Assembly: GCA_945862295.1 (NCBI GenBank) | Contig: CAMAXT010000018.1 | Coordinates: forward strand, 1-38,594 | Direction: 5' to 3' | From: Pseudobacteriovorax antillogorgiicola | GTDB lineage: Bacteria; Bdellovibrionota_B; Oligoflexia; Oligoflexales; CAIYRB01 | DNA: 38,594 nt | Shown: positions 8,901-16,795 of the stretch, in pieces | Layout: every line of letters begins with the position of its first letter | How positions within the stretch are numbered: position 1 is the first letter of the stretch | Position numbers and translations under genes: made by a program | The notes under the pieces: model-generated | Told to the model about the DNA's origin: nothing | What the model saw: only the letters and a program-made list of their open reading frames with translations | Databases searched by the model: none

Positions 8901-11896
8901 GTGACACTTATTTTACGAATGACTTTGCCACTATGAAATATTTTTAACGTCGCTCCTTTGGCGCCAAAGCCAGTATGCGCAACTATTTGAACTTCGCCAC
9001 CAGCCTTCTGTTCATTTGCGTTAAACTCAAGAAGCAGCGGGATCTTCAAGTCCGACTTTGATGCGACAGCCATAACGTAGCTTGAACTACTGAACTCGTT
9101 ACCGTGTCGATCTTTGCCACTATAGTTAATTTTGTAAGCGCCAGCCGGAAGGTTTGTCAGGGAGAAATTAGCTTTTCCTTCTTTATTATGCTGAAGATTT
9201 TTAGTTGTGATGGTGTTTCCTTCCTGCCAAGATCGAAGGTAGGAAGGAATATTGTATGTGCTATCCCATCGCGTTCGAAGTTTGTCTCCTGGTGTCTTGA
9301 AGGTTTGATCATATTCTTCTTCAATCTCACTATCGTCTTTTGGAAGCTCAGATTGAGAAAGGGTATCTTTCGGGCTAATCAAACTCACGACTTTGATCTC
9401 GCTTTTGCCTTCCTGGGGTATCCGGTTGAGATTTTTCAGGACTGCTTCGATAACGCAGTCCTTGCCGGCACTACAGACTAGAGTTTCCGGACTTGCGATT
9501 TCTAAAAGAGCATAGCCGCCAATAAACCTCTTTGTTTCCGAACGCGTCTCACCTCCACTATCGGTCAAGTCCACTTTAATTTCGTAGGTGAACCGTTTAG
9601 CGCGATCAATCGCTGTTACGGCTTTTTTTGCTTCCGGGGTAAATTCGATAGCGAAAGACCCGTCTTTTTTGAGGGCAACTTCACCACTAGTTACTAGTAC
9701 CGGAGAAAGAAATTGTCCCCAGAGCCTTGCGTAAAGTGGGGCTCTTGAAATGCGGTAGACGACCTTTCCCTTACTGACAGGACTTCCGAATAGATATTTG
9801 GCATTGGCTTGGATGACTGCTTTTTTATTGAGTTCTATGTCAGATGATTGTTCTTGGAAACTGATCTCGAAAGTGGGTCGTTTATATTCTTCGACATTAA
9901 TCCATCGATCATTGTGGCCGTTGTTGGTTGCGATATGCCAACTACCGAGCAACGACCCTTCTGGAATGTCAAATTCTCCGGATGCGGAACCAAAATCATT
10001 TGTTTGAACTATGATCTTAGCGAGCTCTTTCCGATTGGTGTCCCTGAGATAAACTTCGATTGTTTTCCTTTTTTCGATCTGAAAATCACCCATGCCGTTC
10101 GTATTTGTGTAGGCGATCAATTTCCATTTTATTTTTTGCTTTGGTCGGTAGGTTTGCCTATCCGAGTAGATCAGGGTTTCACTGCGCTTTTCGTTGAGCT
10201 GAGAGCCGTATGAGTAGATTGAATTTTCGTCGACAGTGATGTCACCATCTTTTTTCACTAGAACGAAGAAGGCTTTTCCAAGATCAGAAAGGTAAGTAAT
10301 CTCACCGTTGGCGTCTGTCTTTTGGCTGACCAATAACTTATGGTTTTTTCCGTATTCGTAGCGGTAGAGTTTAACTTCGGCGTCTTTAACCTTTTCGCCG
10401 CTGTTACCGTCAACGACTGTGATCGTGTGATTTTGAATATTTGAATCAATGATGGTGACTAAATCGGAGACATTTAATGTTGTACTAACGATCACGTTAT
10501 TGTCTTGTCTGAAATTGGCAGCTCCCGAGGCAATGATGACGTAGAATCCTTTTTCTTTGAATGGCGGAATGACGAAAGTTCGGTGTGTGCGAAAGTCGGG
10601 CGTCGCAGGAAGGGGCTGCGTCCAAGAAAAATCTGCCTTCGTCTTTAGCATGTCTTGATGTTGAGTATAAGACGGAACGATTTGTTCTTTGGATTTAGTT
10701 AGAAAATCACTAAGGCTAATCTTATATGCACGGAAATAGACGTCTTTTAAGTTTTTATGTTCAACCAACACGGAGCGTTTATTTAACCCATCGTTTCGCA
10801 TGCTGATGATACGAAGGTCTGGCTGTTCAATATATCTGACTAAATAGGCGCATTTTTTTGCCTGCTCAGCCGGAAAGTCTCGCATGCAATCTTTAGCGAG
10901 TTTATGCGCTTCTATCAATTCACCTTGCTCTTGCATTAAGTTTGCTAATTCACCGAGGGCGCGAGCTGTCCAAGGATTTTTTTTGCTGTCCTCGATATAA
11001 GTCGCAAGGCTGGTTCTGATTTTTTTACGGTCCTGCGGTTCGTTAAAGAGCTGATGGAGCGCGACATGTAGAGAAAGGCCTGCCTCGAGAGCGGCTTCAT
11101 GTTGATTCTTCTTTTGATGCCAAGCTTTTAGCTCGCTGAGCAGGAAGGTAATGATTTGAATGGGATGATTCTTTAGATTTTTGAAGGCGCTGTCGTCCGT
11201 CAGTCCGCTGTTGCCGTTTAAGAGCTGTTCTAGATTCAACCTGTATATTTGTGCGGAGTCTTCGGTGCGCCAGAACGCAGTATTTTGCAATGCTTCAACG
11301 GTTTTATAGGTGATTAGGTCTCTTAGGGTCGATCTTATCTGTTTCGGGAAGTTGTTTGGTGTGAGGAAGTCTTTATAGGACTCGATGTTTAAAGTTTCGA
11401 CTTTCGACCGCTGGGACCAAATGCTTCCGTATGTTCTGAGAGCTTCTTCGTATATTTGTTCGACTGTCCAAGCTTTTAGATCAACAACATCACTCGTTAC
11501 TGTTCTTTCTCGTTGTCTAATTTCCCAAGAGTATTCTTGCAGGTAGGCGAAAAGAGCTTGCGCATAGTAGAGTTCGACTAGGGTTCTATCGGGACTCGAT
11601 TTTGGCCATTCCGCACTTTTAAGTTCTTTGACTGCCGTCTCGTACGAATTTAGTCCAATCCGGATTTTTGTGAGCTTGATAAGACTCCTGGCCCAATCCC
11701 TGGAATCTTTATTTTTAGCTTGGTCAAAAATTTTTACGACGGCTTTCTCTGCTTCTTTGAGTTTTTGTTCATCGATAAGTTTGTCGATTTGCTTCCAGTT
11801 AGCAGCCATTGCAGAGGTCTCCACATTGATACCGGTTATAAGAAGAAGGAAAAGAAGGGCTTTTTGAATGCCATGGCAAGAGTACTTTACTTGCAT
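5966..11896 (-). CDS. alpha-2-macroglobulin family protein (protease trap)
   Basis: 1976 residues, longer than the E. coli forms (about 1530-1650) and like the long bacterial subfamily. It has a signal peptide with no lipobox Cys, so it is probably periplasmic or secreted. Residues ~30-330 are helical and TPR-like, followed by macroglobulin beta domains. An acidic/Ser-rich bait-like segment (around the AAPTEAQADGARSQ stretch) precedes the 'ALFVPHLVTDDNG' domain. The thioester motif ECTEQ has Cys1445 and Gln1448 intact within YPYECTEQTLNRFL, followed by the alpha/alpha thioester domain and a C-terminal domain with YIHLRDPRPAGFEP. The family traps proteases covalently through the thioester. AGGAG lies 5 bases before the ATG. 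No pbpC neighbour is present; instead an S8 protease gene lies upstream on the same strand. Confidence 0.93.
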   Translation of the reverse strand: MQVKYSCHGIQKALLFLLLITGINVETSAMAANWKQIDKLIDEQKLKEAEKAVVKIFDQAKNKDSRDWARSLIKLTKIRIGLNSYETAVKELKSAEWPKSSPDRTLVELYYAQALFAYLQEYSWEIRQRERTVTSDVVDLKAWTVEQIYEEALRTYGSIWSQRSKVETLNIESYKDFLTPNNFPKQIRSTLRDLITYKTVEALQNTAFWRTEDSAQIYRLNLEQLLNGNSGLTDDSAFKNLKNHPIQIITFLLSELKAWHQKKNQHEAALEAGLSLHVALHQLFNEPQDRKKIRTSLATYIEDSKKNPWTARALGELANLMQEQGELIEAHKLAKDCMRDFPAEQAKKCAYLVRYIEQPDLRIISMRNDGLNKRSVLVEHKNLKDVYFRAYKISLSDFLTKSKEQIVPSYTQHQDMLKTKADFSWTQPLPATPDFRTHRTFVIPPFKEKGFYVIIASGAANFRQDNNVIVSTTLNVSDLVTIIDSNIQNHTITVVDGNSGEKVKDAEVKLYRYEYGKNHKLLVSQKTDANGEITYLSDLGKAFFVLVKKDGDITVDENSIYSYGSQLNEKRSETLIYSDRQTYRPKQKIKWKLIAYTNTNGMGDFQIEKRKTIEVYLRDTNRKELAKIIVQTNDFGSASGEFDIPEGSLLGSWHIATNNGHNDRWINVEEYKRPTFEISFQEQSSDIELNKKAVIQANAKYLFGSPVSKGKVVYRISRAPLYARLWGQFLSPVLVTSGEVALKKDGSFAIEFTPEAKKAVTAIDRAKRFTYEIKVDLTDSGGETRSETKRFIGGYALLEIASPETLVCSAGKDCVIEAVLKNLNRIPQEGKSEIKVVSLISPKDTLSQSELPKDDSEIEEEYDQTFKTPGDKLRTRWDSTYNIPSYLRSWQEGNTITTKNLQHNKEGKANFSLTNLPAGAYKINYSGKDRHGNEFSSSSYVMAVASKSDLKIPLLLEFNANEQKAGGEVQIVAHTGFGAKGATLKIFHSGKVIRKISVTPGVNIIDLPITADMRGGIAATLDVIYDFQYYSAKSMLFVPWDNKEVEVSFSSLREQMTPGMEETFTIKVKGSNAKDRAAEILTFMYDKSLDLFGPYNVTAPIFLFPQTLETPRPHINLMARSGGQIASAGFSLQTNFPFYASDILVDIDDYGIGGAGLRRKSRPYSLSESVIARPMAAPTEAQADGARSQESTVEEVVSSAAKSHTKPPTETPQLRENFNETALFVPHLVTDDNGTASVTFKLPDSLTTWHVWAVALMKDFSSGVAHKEVQTAKDLMVRLYTPRLFREGDKVAIQVVVNNTSEKSLSGLVSVRLTDSNDKDIGKLFGLKLSEANFSINAKESSAVTVELEIPPGIGNVNLSSIASSGNISDGEERSIPVLPGRMHLVQSRFIALKDNQPKKLQFPDLLANNDPSLINEKLAVTIDGQLFFSTLKSLPYLVEYPYECTEQTLNRFLAAGIMASLFNKNPNLAKAAATMSQRDTQYEPWTKDDPNKRMLLEETPWLAQSSGDSQNNGHELINLLQKQTAESMRALAFAKLKKYQTTNGGFPWFPGGEPSPYMTLYLMNGFAKAEEFDIPVPQDVIAKGWAYLGAHRKKLWTKPAEADIEYLTFFLYTASSFKDQAMVSKVFSDKDRNEMLNFSFKSWKTQSPYSKLMLSLTLHRSKRVTDAKLVLDSILDSAINDEATGTHWTPEDRSWLWYNDTIETHAFALRALTEMRPKDPIASGLVHWLFMNKKLNQWKSTKATSEVIYSLAKWMGREGTLLKKEEVSVQIGPIKESILFSDDKYEGRKFVQVEASKIVPEMANISLQKQSGALMFANAAWHYSTEKLPTTSSGDFFKIERSYFRRQAAGNEMTLTPLKQGQAVQVGDEIEVQISVKSKHQAEYIHLRDPRPAGFEPDAVTSGHKWDLGLYWYEEVRDNGTNFFFEHIPVGEYTFRYRIRAANAGVFRSMPAEIQSMYAPEFNGFSAGATIEVKR

Positions 11897-11917
11897 ACGA
11901 ACTCCTAATTGAGACGC

Positions 11918-12166
11918 TTAGTCTTTGTTGTGCCAAACGATTGAATAGAGATCGTGACGACGGTCTTTAAGGTTAAGTACTGTGCCATTGACTCTTGCTT
12001 GCATCAAACTTTTGAGTCGCAAGTCTGCTATCGCTACTGCTTCAACATTTGGTGTTGTTTCAGCAGCGATGCCGTCCCGTGCAAATGGGAAGTCGCAGTG
12101 ATGATGGAGATGATGTGATTCTTCTTCATATCTGCCAGATTCTATTGATATTTGTATGCGAGAGTA
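11918..12166 (-). pseudogene. truncated carbon-nitrogen hydrolase (nitrilase superfamily) remnant
   Basis: A minus-strand frame between the TGA at 12167-12169 and the TAA at 11918-11920 encodes about 82 residues. The last ~55 read CDFPFARDGIAAETTPN, then EAVAIADLRL, then VLNLKDRRHDLYSIV. This is the characteristic C-terminal end of carbon-nitrogen hydrolases (FARDGIAA..TPN...V.ADLDL...GTV.N..DRR.DLY). The Glu-Lys-Cys catalytic part is absent and no homologous frame was found upstream, so only the 3' end survives. No in-frame ATG precedes the conserved part. The stop lies 21 bases before the macroglobulin ATG, suggesting the complete gene once preceded it in an operon. Confidence 0.7.
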
Positions 12167-12187
12167 TCACGCTGAACAGCTGATACT
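12163..12187. promoter_or_regulatory. 25-base palindrome beside the DnaA boxes
   Basis: The arms AGTATCA and TGATACT enclose GCTG-AA-CAGC, giving 11 paired bases with a single extra C on the left arm. With a two-base centre and no T run it fits a dimer-binding operator better than a terminator. It lies 13 bases from the first DnaA box and overlaps the upstream end of the hydrolase remnant. Confidence 0.45.
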
Positions 12188-12200
12188 AGGGAAATCTGGT

Positions 12201-12231
12201 TGTGGATAATTTGTGGATTAGCGGTGGATAA
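12201..12231 (-). promoter_or_regulatory. cluster of three DnaA boxes at 11-bp spacing
   Basis: Read on the minus strand: TTATCCACA (12209-12201, a perfect consensus box), TAATCCACA (12220-12212, one mismatch) and TTATCCACC (12231-12223, one mismatch). All three have the same orientation and are offset by exactly 11 bp, i.e. one helical turn. AT-rich sequence (AATATT) follows. Nothing typical of a chromosome origin (dnaA, dnaN, gidA, parAB) is in the window, so a DnaA-titration or DnaA-regulated promoter role is as likely as an origin. Confidence 0.65.
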
Positions 12232-12271
12232 ATATTGTGGTCAGATATTAGAAAGCAGCGAGCAGTTAAGC

Positions 12272-12302
12272 AAAAAAAAAGCAGCGGCTTGCGCCGCTGC
12301 TT
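12272..12302 (-). terminator. Rho-independent terminator after the S8 protease gene
   Basis: On the minus strand the stem GCAGCGGC/GCCGCTGC with loop GCAA is followed by nine T. It begins 22 bases after the protease stop. Confidence 0.9.
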
Positions 12303-12324
12303 AAACTTTTTGTTACCGATCGAA

Positions 12325-15300
12325 TTACGGAGCTACTGCTGCTTGTACTTCAACTGGGATCGCTACCATGGTTGATCCAGCTTCGGTTTTGATTGTGAGA
12401 TCACCGATTGCTGAGTACTTACCACTTAGGAAAAGCGCATTCTTAAGAAGAGCAGATCCAGCAAGATCGAAGCTATGGTCAATTTTATATTTACCTGGCT
12501 CGATAGTTGAAACGGCTACTGTTCCTGACTCAGTGGTTTTTAGCTTTCTGGTTTCTGTCAGATTGAAAGAACCATCACCTTGATCGATTGAGTAACCAAG
12601 GACGAGAGCTACGTAAAACTTTGCGTCATCAGGAGTGAACGTTACTGCTTCGACGTCAGTTGCGCCGGTACCTGCACCGATGGCGCTACAGTCTGCCATG
12701 TTCTCAGTTTTACATTCAAGGACATAGAGGTCGATGTCGTTGCCTGGTGAACCGTCTGTTTTAATAGTAGCTGAAACTACGTCTTCGTCGAATTTACGGA
12801 ATGTTGCGCCGTCAGCGTCTGGAACCGCAACTTGATCGTCAACTGCAACAGCTGATTTCACAGTTTGGCTCAAGCCTTTGAGTGCGAACGTAGTCTGATC
12901 TGCAGCTGGTTCCGCGTCGAATGAAGCGTCGAGGACTTCGAATTCAAGGCTACCGTTCAGTGCTTCTGGAGCTCCGGTGATCTTCTCAACAGAAGACTTC
13001 ACTTTTGCGTATTCAACAGTCAATTTGAAATCCCCTTGTGGGAACTGGTAACGACCGAATACGTGGAGGTTCCAGATGCCTGGAGTTGGGTTTGAACGAG
13101 AATAGGTAACGATTCTTGTTCCTGGAGTTGCTTTACCAGTTTCGTCGCAGTTAGCAGCGATTGACTTAGGACCGGCGATCTCCGCAGGCAAAGACGTATT
13201 TCCGGCTTCGTATGCGTAGAGTCTAACGCCCTGACAGCCAGACACTGTGTTACCGTTTACTTGCGCTGCTGGAACTTCCAATGAAACAGTAACCAAGTTT
13301 ACACCCGCTGGGATGTTTACGTAGTTTCTGGATACTCCGAAAGATTGAACAGAAGCTTCGACTTTGTAACCAGCGTTTCCAGCTAAGGTCTTATGCGGAA
13401 CCGTTACATAAACAGGAACGATAAGAGCTGGGTTAGATTCAACTCTCTCTCCGTCTTTTCTGTATAGTTTAACAAGAGCGCCGTGATCACCAGCTGGAAG
13501 AGCTGCTAAAGTCGCGCGGTCAATGCAAACCATAAGAGTACTGTCGTTAGTTGCAACACTGCGGTTAACTGGATCTGAGAAGTTATCAACTGCGCCTTCG
13601 CCAACAACAGTCAATTGACTTGCTGGCGAGTTTGCACAATCAAGTTGGTTGAGTGATCCTGCAGTCAACCAGTTCTTGTTAGAACCGTAGATCACAGTCT
13701 TGATTGCGAACTCGTCTTTTGAAGTTACGAGTAGGCGTTTCAGATCGTTTGCATCGGTACGGAGAGTTGCACTGTGTGGCAACCTTCGTGCGATTTGGAC
13801 TTTAACTAGGCTTTCGCTGCTGTCAGCTGCCAACCAAACACCAGTACCGAAACGTGGGCCTGTGATTGCCATCATGTCAGCTGGTAGAGCGATTGAACCA
13901 TTGTAGTTGATGCCGTTCGGGTTCTGTCGAAGAACGCGGATTTGGTAGTCAACGTTGATGTCTTCACGAACGCTGTCTTTAACTGCGTAAACAGAGCTTG
14001 GAAGGGCGCTGTCACGTTCAGCTTTAAGTGCGAGCCAAGCGCGTGGAAGATTGATCATGCCTGTACCTTGGTCGATCCAAGTGTACTGACCGTTCGTGTA
14101 TTCGCCCGTCGCTGGGTCGAATGTTTTAGCGTCGAATGGTTTTGCACTAGAGATGATGACCTTACGGATAGTCAATGCATCAGTTGGTAGTTTCGCTTCT
14201 GGGTGTTCAATGTTGTAACGTTTTGCTGCATCGATAAGGAGAGCAATCGCGCCAGATGCTGCAGGAGCAGACATTGAGGTTCCCCAGTAAACGTCTAGAC
14301 CAGAACGTGCACCCATTGCAGTGTTAAGTTGAACTGCACTGAGTTCGGTACCAGGAGCTGCGATGTTCGGTTTGAAACCGCCAGCTGCTGTTGGGCCTCT
14401 TGAGCTGAAGAAAAGCATGAAGTCATCATCAGCTGTTTTAGAAGCGACATCTGCTGGACCAAGTTTGCCAGTTGCTGGCCATTGGTACTGACGCTCGATC
14501 ATTGAACGCGATGCTGCTGCACCAACGCTGATTGAGTGACGCGCAGTTGAGGGGCTACCGACAGTGTTGATGCCTGGACCGCTGTTACCAGCAGATATAA
14601 CGAATACAGTGTTATTGGTTTCAACCAAACGGTCGATGATGATTTCAGCTACGCCGTAACCGTCATTGAATGGGCTAAGACCGCCAAGAGACATGTTAAC
14701 AACGTCTGCGCCGTTCTCAGACAAGTCGATGACTGCTTCGGTAGAGATACAGCCGCCGTTGTTTGCGCAAACGCGGTTGACCATGAGTGGAGCGTTTGGT
14801 GCTGCACCACGAGCAAGGGTAGTTTCAGCGTCGTTAGAAAGAGTTTTTCTGCCGCCGATGATACCTGTTACGTGTGTTCCGTGGTTACCCGGGTCGTAAC
14901 CGACGATTGATGCGCCAAGAACAGCGACGTCTTCGCCAGCAGTGTTTTTAAGAGTTGCTGCTTCGATATCAAAACCAATTTTTTCCAGACCAAGTTTCAG
15001 CGTGTCGCCTGAAGTGTTGAATGCTGAAAGAGCGATTGATTTACGGAAGTCGAGTTCGCCAGTTGAATCAAGGTAGATCTTGTGTGAATCACCAGAGTTA
15101 ACAATGATTGCAAACATGACGTCATCAGTTTTACCGTTGAGGTTGATGTCGACTTTCTCGTCTGCTGTTTCGAATTGTTTCTCTAGAACTACGCCTAATT
15201 TCGCGCCTGAATTAGGAGCAGTGAGGATAGCTTTAAGTTCGTCACTGACGAGAGCTGTGAAAGTGTCTTCAACAAATTTGTCAGCAGTTGGCTTAGTGGC

Positions 15301-16236
15301 TGCGCCGGCAACTGGTGCAATGATCTGAGCTGTGATAGCAAGCTCAGCTGGATTATCAGTTGAAGCGACAACGTCAAACTTCGCAGATGGGTTGAAGTAG
15401 ATACGACCCTCGCCAGTGAAGTCTTTCATGTACTTCACGCGGCTGTTTTTCGCAGCGTCTTCGAATGATGGGTGATTGTGAGTGATCCCTGTATCAGCGA
15501 TACCGATGTTGACGTTCGCGCCGTCTGGAACAGCGGTGATGTCAGCTTTAACGAGATCGAGAAACTCAGGAACGCCCATGCGCTTTAGACCGCTGAATGC
15601 GTCTGTAGTCGCTCTAGCGTCGCCAGAAGTTTTGAGAGGAAGATCAACCTTGCGAGCGTTACCTTCGTTAAGAGGAGTAACAACAACTGGGTTGATAACG
15701 ATATCTACTGGCAGTTTTTCAACGCTAGCTAGACGGTCGTAGTTATCAAGTTTCATTTGTGCAGTAAAAAAGCCGTATTTACTCATGACTTTGATGTTGC
15801 TTAGGCCGCCGACAGTGTCGGAGATCTTAGCTACGGAGTCTTTGAGGGGCTTTGCGAGACGAGACTGGAATTCTGCGTCAGTTGTCGAACGGCTGCGAGC
15901 CGAGGTCACAACGTTAGTGAACGATGCGTGATCAATAACACCTTCAATTGAGATGTACTGAACACCATTGACTAGATCGACAACGATGTACTGACCTGCC
16001 GGGAGATCGATACGGCTGTTATCGTTCTTTGAAACGGTCAATTGACCTGAAGGTACAACGACCTTGCCAGGTTTTGACTGCACAGATTCCTCAGAAGATT
16101 CTGATTGCTCTGTTGTTTCAGGAGTGGTTCCACTTGAACCCGTTCCCTTTGATTTGTGACAGCCACTGAGGGCACCGATGGCCAATAGACCGAAAATGGG
16201 CGCAACAAAAGCGACACGAGACGTTAAAGATCTCAT
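12325..16236 (-). CDS. S8 (subtilisin-family) protease lipoprotein, tripeptidyl-peptidase-II-like
   Basis: 1303 residues. A lipoprotein signal ends LSGC (Cys26), followed by a Ser/Glu-rich linker. The catalytic triad is Asp248 (GIADTGITH), His452 (NHGTHVTG) and Ser654 (GTSMSAPAAS), with the oxyanion Asn in VISAGNSGPG. The Asp-to-His distance of ~204 residues is far larger than in subtilisin and resembles the insertion of tripeptidyl peptidase II and pyrolysin, including a DINLNGKTDD segment. After the catalytic domain come ~550 residues of beta-rich domains with pre-peptidase C-terminal-like features (IDLYVLEC, WNLHVFGRY). GGAGAGGAAG ribosome binding site. Membrane-anchored and surface or periplasm facing. 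It is monocistronic by its terminator; the macroglobulin lies further along the same strand. Substrates are unknown. Confidence 0.92.
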   Translation of the reverse strand: MRSLTSRVAFVAPIFGLLAIGALSGCHKSKGTGSSGTTPETTEQSESSEESVQSKPGKVVVPSGQLTVSKNDNSRIDLPAGQYIVVDLVNGVQYISIEGVIDHASFTNVVTSARSRSTTDAEFQSRLAKPLKDSVAKISDTVGGLSNIKVMSKYGFFTAQMKLDNYDRLASVEKLPVDIVINPVVVTPLNEGNARKVDLPLKTSGDARATTDAFSGLKRMGVPEFLDLVKADITAVPDGANVNIGIADTGITHNHPSFEDAAKNSRVKYMKDFTGEGRIYFNPSAKFDVVASTDNPAELAITAQIIAPVAGAATKPTADKFVEDTFTALVSDELKAILTAPNSGAKLGVVLEKQFETADEKVDINLNGKTDDVMFAIIVNSGDSHKIYLDSTGELDFRKSIALSAFNTSGDTLKLGLEKIGFDIEAATLKNTAGEDVAVLGASIVGYDPGNHGTHVTGIIGGRKTLSNDAETTLARGAAPNAPLMVNRVCANNGGCISTEAVIDLSENGADVVNMSLGGLSPFNDGYGVAEIIIDRLVETNNTVFVISAGNSGPGINTVGSPSTARHSISVGAAASRSMIERQYQWPATGKLGPADVASKTADDDFMLFFSSRGPTAAGGFKPNIAAPGTELSAVQLNTAMGARSGLDVYWGTSMSAPAASGAIALLIDAAKRYNIEHPEAKLPTDALTIRKVIISSAKPFDAKTFDPATGEYTNGQYTWIDQGTGMINLPRAWLALKAERDSALPSSVYAVKDSVREDINVDYQIRVLRQNPNGINYNGSIALPADMMAITGPRFGTGVWLAADSSESLVKVQIARRLPHSATLRTDANDLKRLLVTSKDEFAIKTVIYGSNKNWLTAGSLNQLDCANSPASQLTVVGEGAVDNFSDPVNRSVATNDSTLMVCIDRATLAALPAGDHGALVKLYRKDGERVESNPALIVPVYVTVPHKTLAGNAGYKVEASVQSFGVSRNYVNIPAGVNLVTVSLEVPAAQVNGNTVSGCQGVRLYAYEAGNTSLPAEIAGPKSIAANCDETGKATPGTRIVTYSRSNPTPGIWNLHVFGRYQFPQGDFKLTVEYAKVKSSVEKITGAPEALNGSLEFEVLDASFDAEPAADQTTFALKGLSQTVKSAVAVDDQVAVPDADGATFRKFDEDVVSATIKTDGSPGNDIDLYVLECKTENMADCSAIGAGTGATDVEAVTFTPDDAKFYVALVLGYSIDQGDGSFNLTETRKLKTTESGTVAVSTIEPGKYKIDHSFDLAGSALLKNALFLSGKYSAIGDLTIKTEAGSTMVAIPVEVQAAVAP

Positions 16237-16301
16237 CTTCCTCTCCCGAACGAAGGGTTGTTATTACAAAGCTAAAAGGGGGGACTGGTAACCGAGATCG
16301 A

Positions 16302-16330
16302 ATGATAGTCTATAATTGTTAAAATATCAA
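16302..16330 (-). promoter_or_regulatory. sigma70-type promoter for the S8 protease
   Basis: On the minus strand: -35 TTGATA (16330-16325), a 17-base spacer, and -10 TATCAT (16307-16302). Transcription would start near 16295, giving a ~59-base leader before the ATG at 16236. Confidence 0.5.
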
Positions 16331-16403
16331 TAATAATTTTAAACAAGACTAAAGAAACTATAGCAATCTCCGGACTTTAGTTAAAATGTCTCGGGAAACT
16401 GGA

Positions 16404-16524
16404 CACTTAGCCAACTGCAAACGCAGGGCATGTGAACAGTGAAAATAAGTAGCTCCGGATGAGCCGCAAAACGGTTTCACCAGGCGTTCATGGTGAATGA
16501 CCTGATTCATCGGGTCACTTTTTT
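16404..16524 (+). ncRNA. unidentified structured RNA ending in a terminator
   Basis: Successive plus-strand stems are visible. The first is CACT..GCC-AA-CTGC-AAAC-GCAG-GGC..AGTG (16404-16441). Next are CCG-CAAAA-CGG near 16464-16474 and CACCA..TGGTG (~16479-16494). Last is a clear Rho-independent terminator, TGACCTGAT-TC-ATCGGGTCA (one G-U pair), followed by C and six T (16498-16524). No plus-strand coding frame precedes it, and the neighbouring genes are on the minus strand. So this terminator has no known gene to serve and a small RNA is the simplest reading. I compared it by eye with the c-di-GMP-I riboswitch and found no match. The rest of 16331-16795 holds no convincing gene. Confidence 0.45.
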
Positions 16525-16795
16525 AAAGATCAACTTGGGAAACACTATGCGTATTTAAAATTCTGAATCAAGAGTATCCAATGCAATCAATGGAGGCAAA
16601 CGTCATAGTCCATGACACTCTGGTCGCGCTTGGTCTAGCGACTGATGGTAGCGATGGAGCGGTGCAAGGATCGGCGGTGGTTTTTAGTTGCAGTAGAGAC
16701 CATGTTCCAGATGCGCCATCGAAGTGCTTTGCTTTTCTTCCTAACCGATAACTGGTTCGAAAATAGGTGAAACGGTTCGGCGTCACCGGATAGAA

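Noticed and set aside
5966-11896. Loss of thioester function from the ECTEQ (not GCxEQ) motif
   Set aside because: The Cys and Gln that form the thioester are both present, and YPYECTEQTLNRFL is to my knowledge a usual form in the long bacterial subfamily, so this is not a defect.
12163-12240. Chromosomal or plasmid replication origin
   Set aside because: The DnaA boxes are convincing, but there is no dnaA, dnaN, rep or par gene, no clear unwinding element with DnaA-trio repeats, and the flanks are ordinary genes. Kept as a DnaA-binding cluster only.
13700-15742. Plus-strand frames inside the S8 protease gene
   Set aside because: Antisense shadows of a gene whose catalytic motifs are all intact in the minus-strand frame.
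16404-16524. c-di-GMP-I riboswitch
   Set aside because: It shares a CGCAGGGCA-like string with the GEMM-I consensus, but the paired receptor regions (GCAAAGCC, GGTAGGTAGC) are absent and no plus-strand gene follows the terminator.
16568-16786. Minus-strand 72-residue frame after the four-Cys gene, and plus-strand 56-residue frame at 16581-16751
   Set aside because: The two overlap on opposite strands. Neither has a good ribosome binding site, a signal peptide or recognisable composition. The plus-strand frame could be real but I cannot support it.
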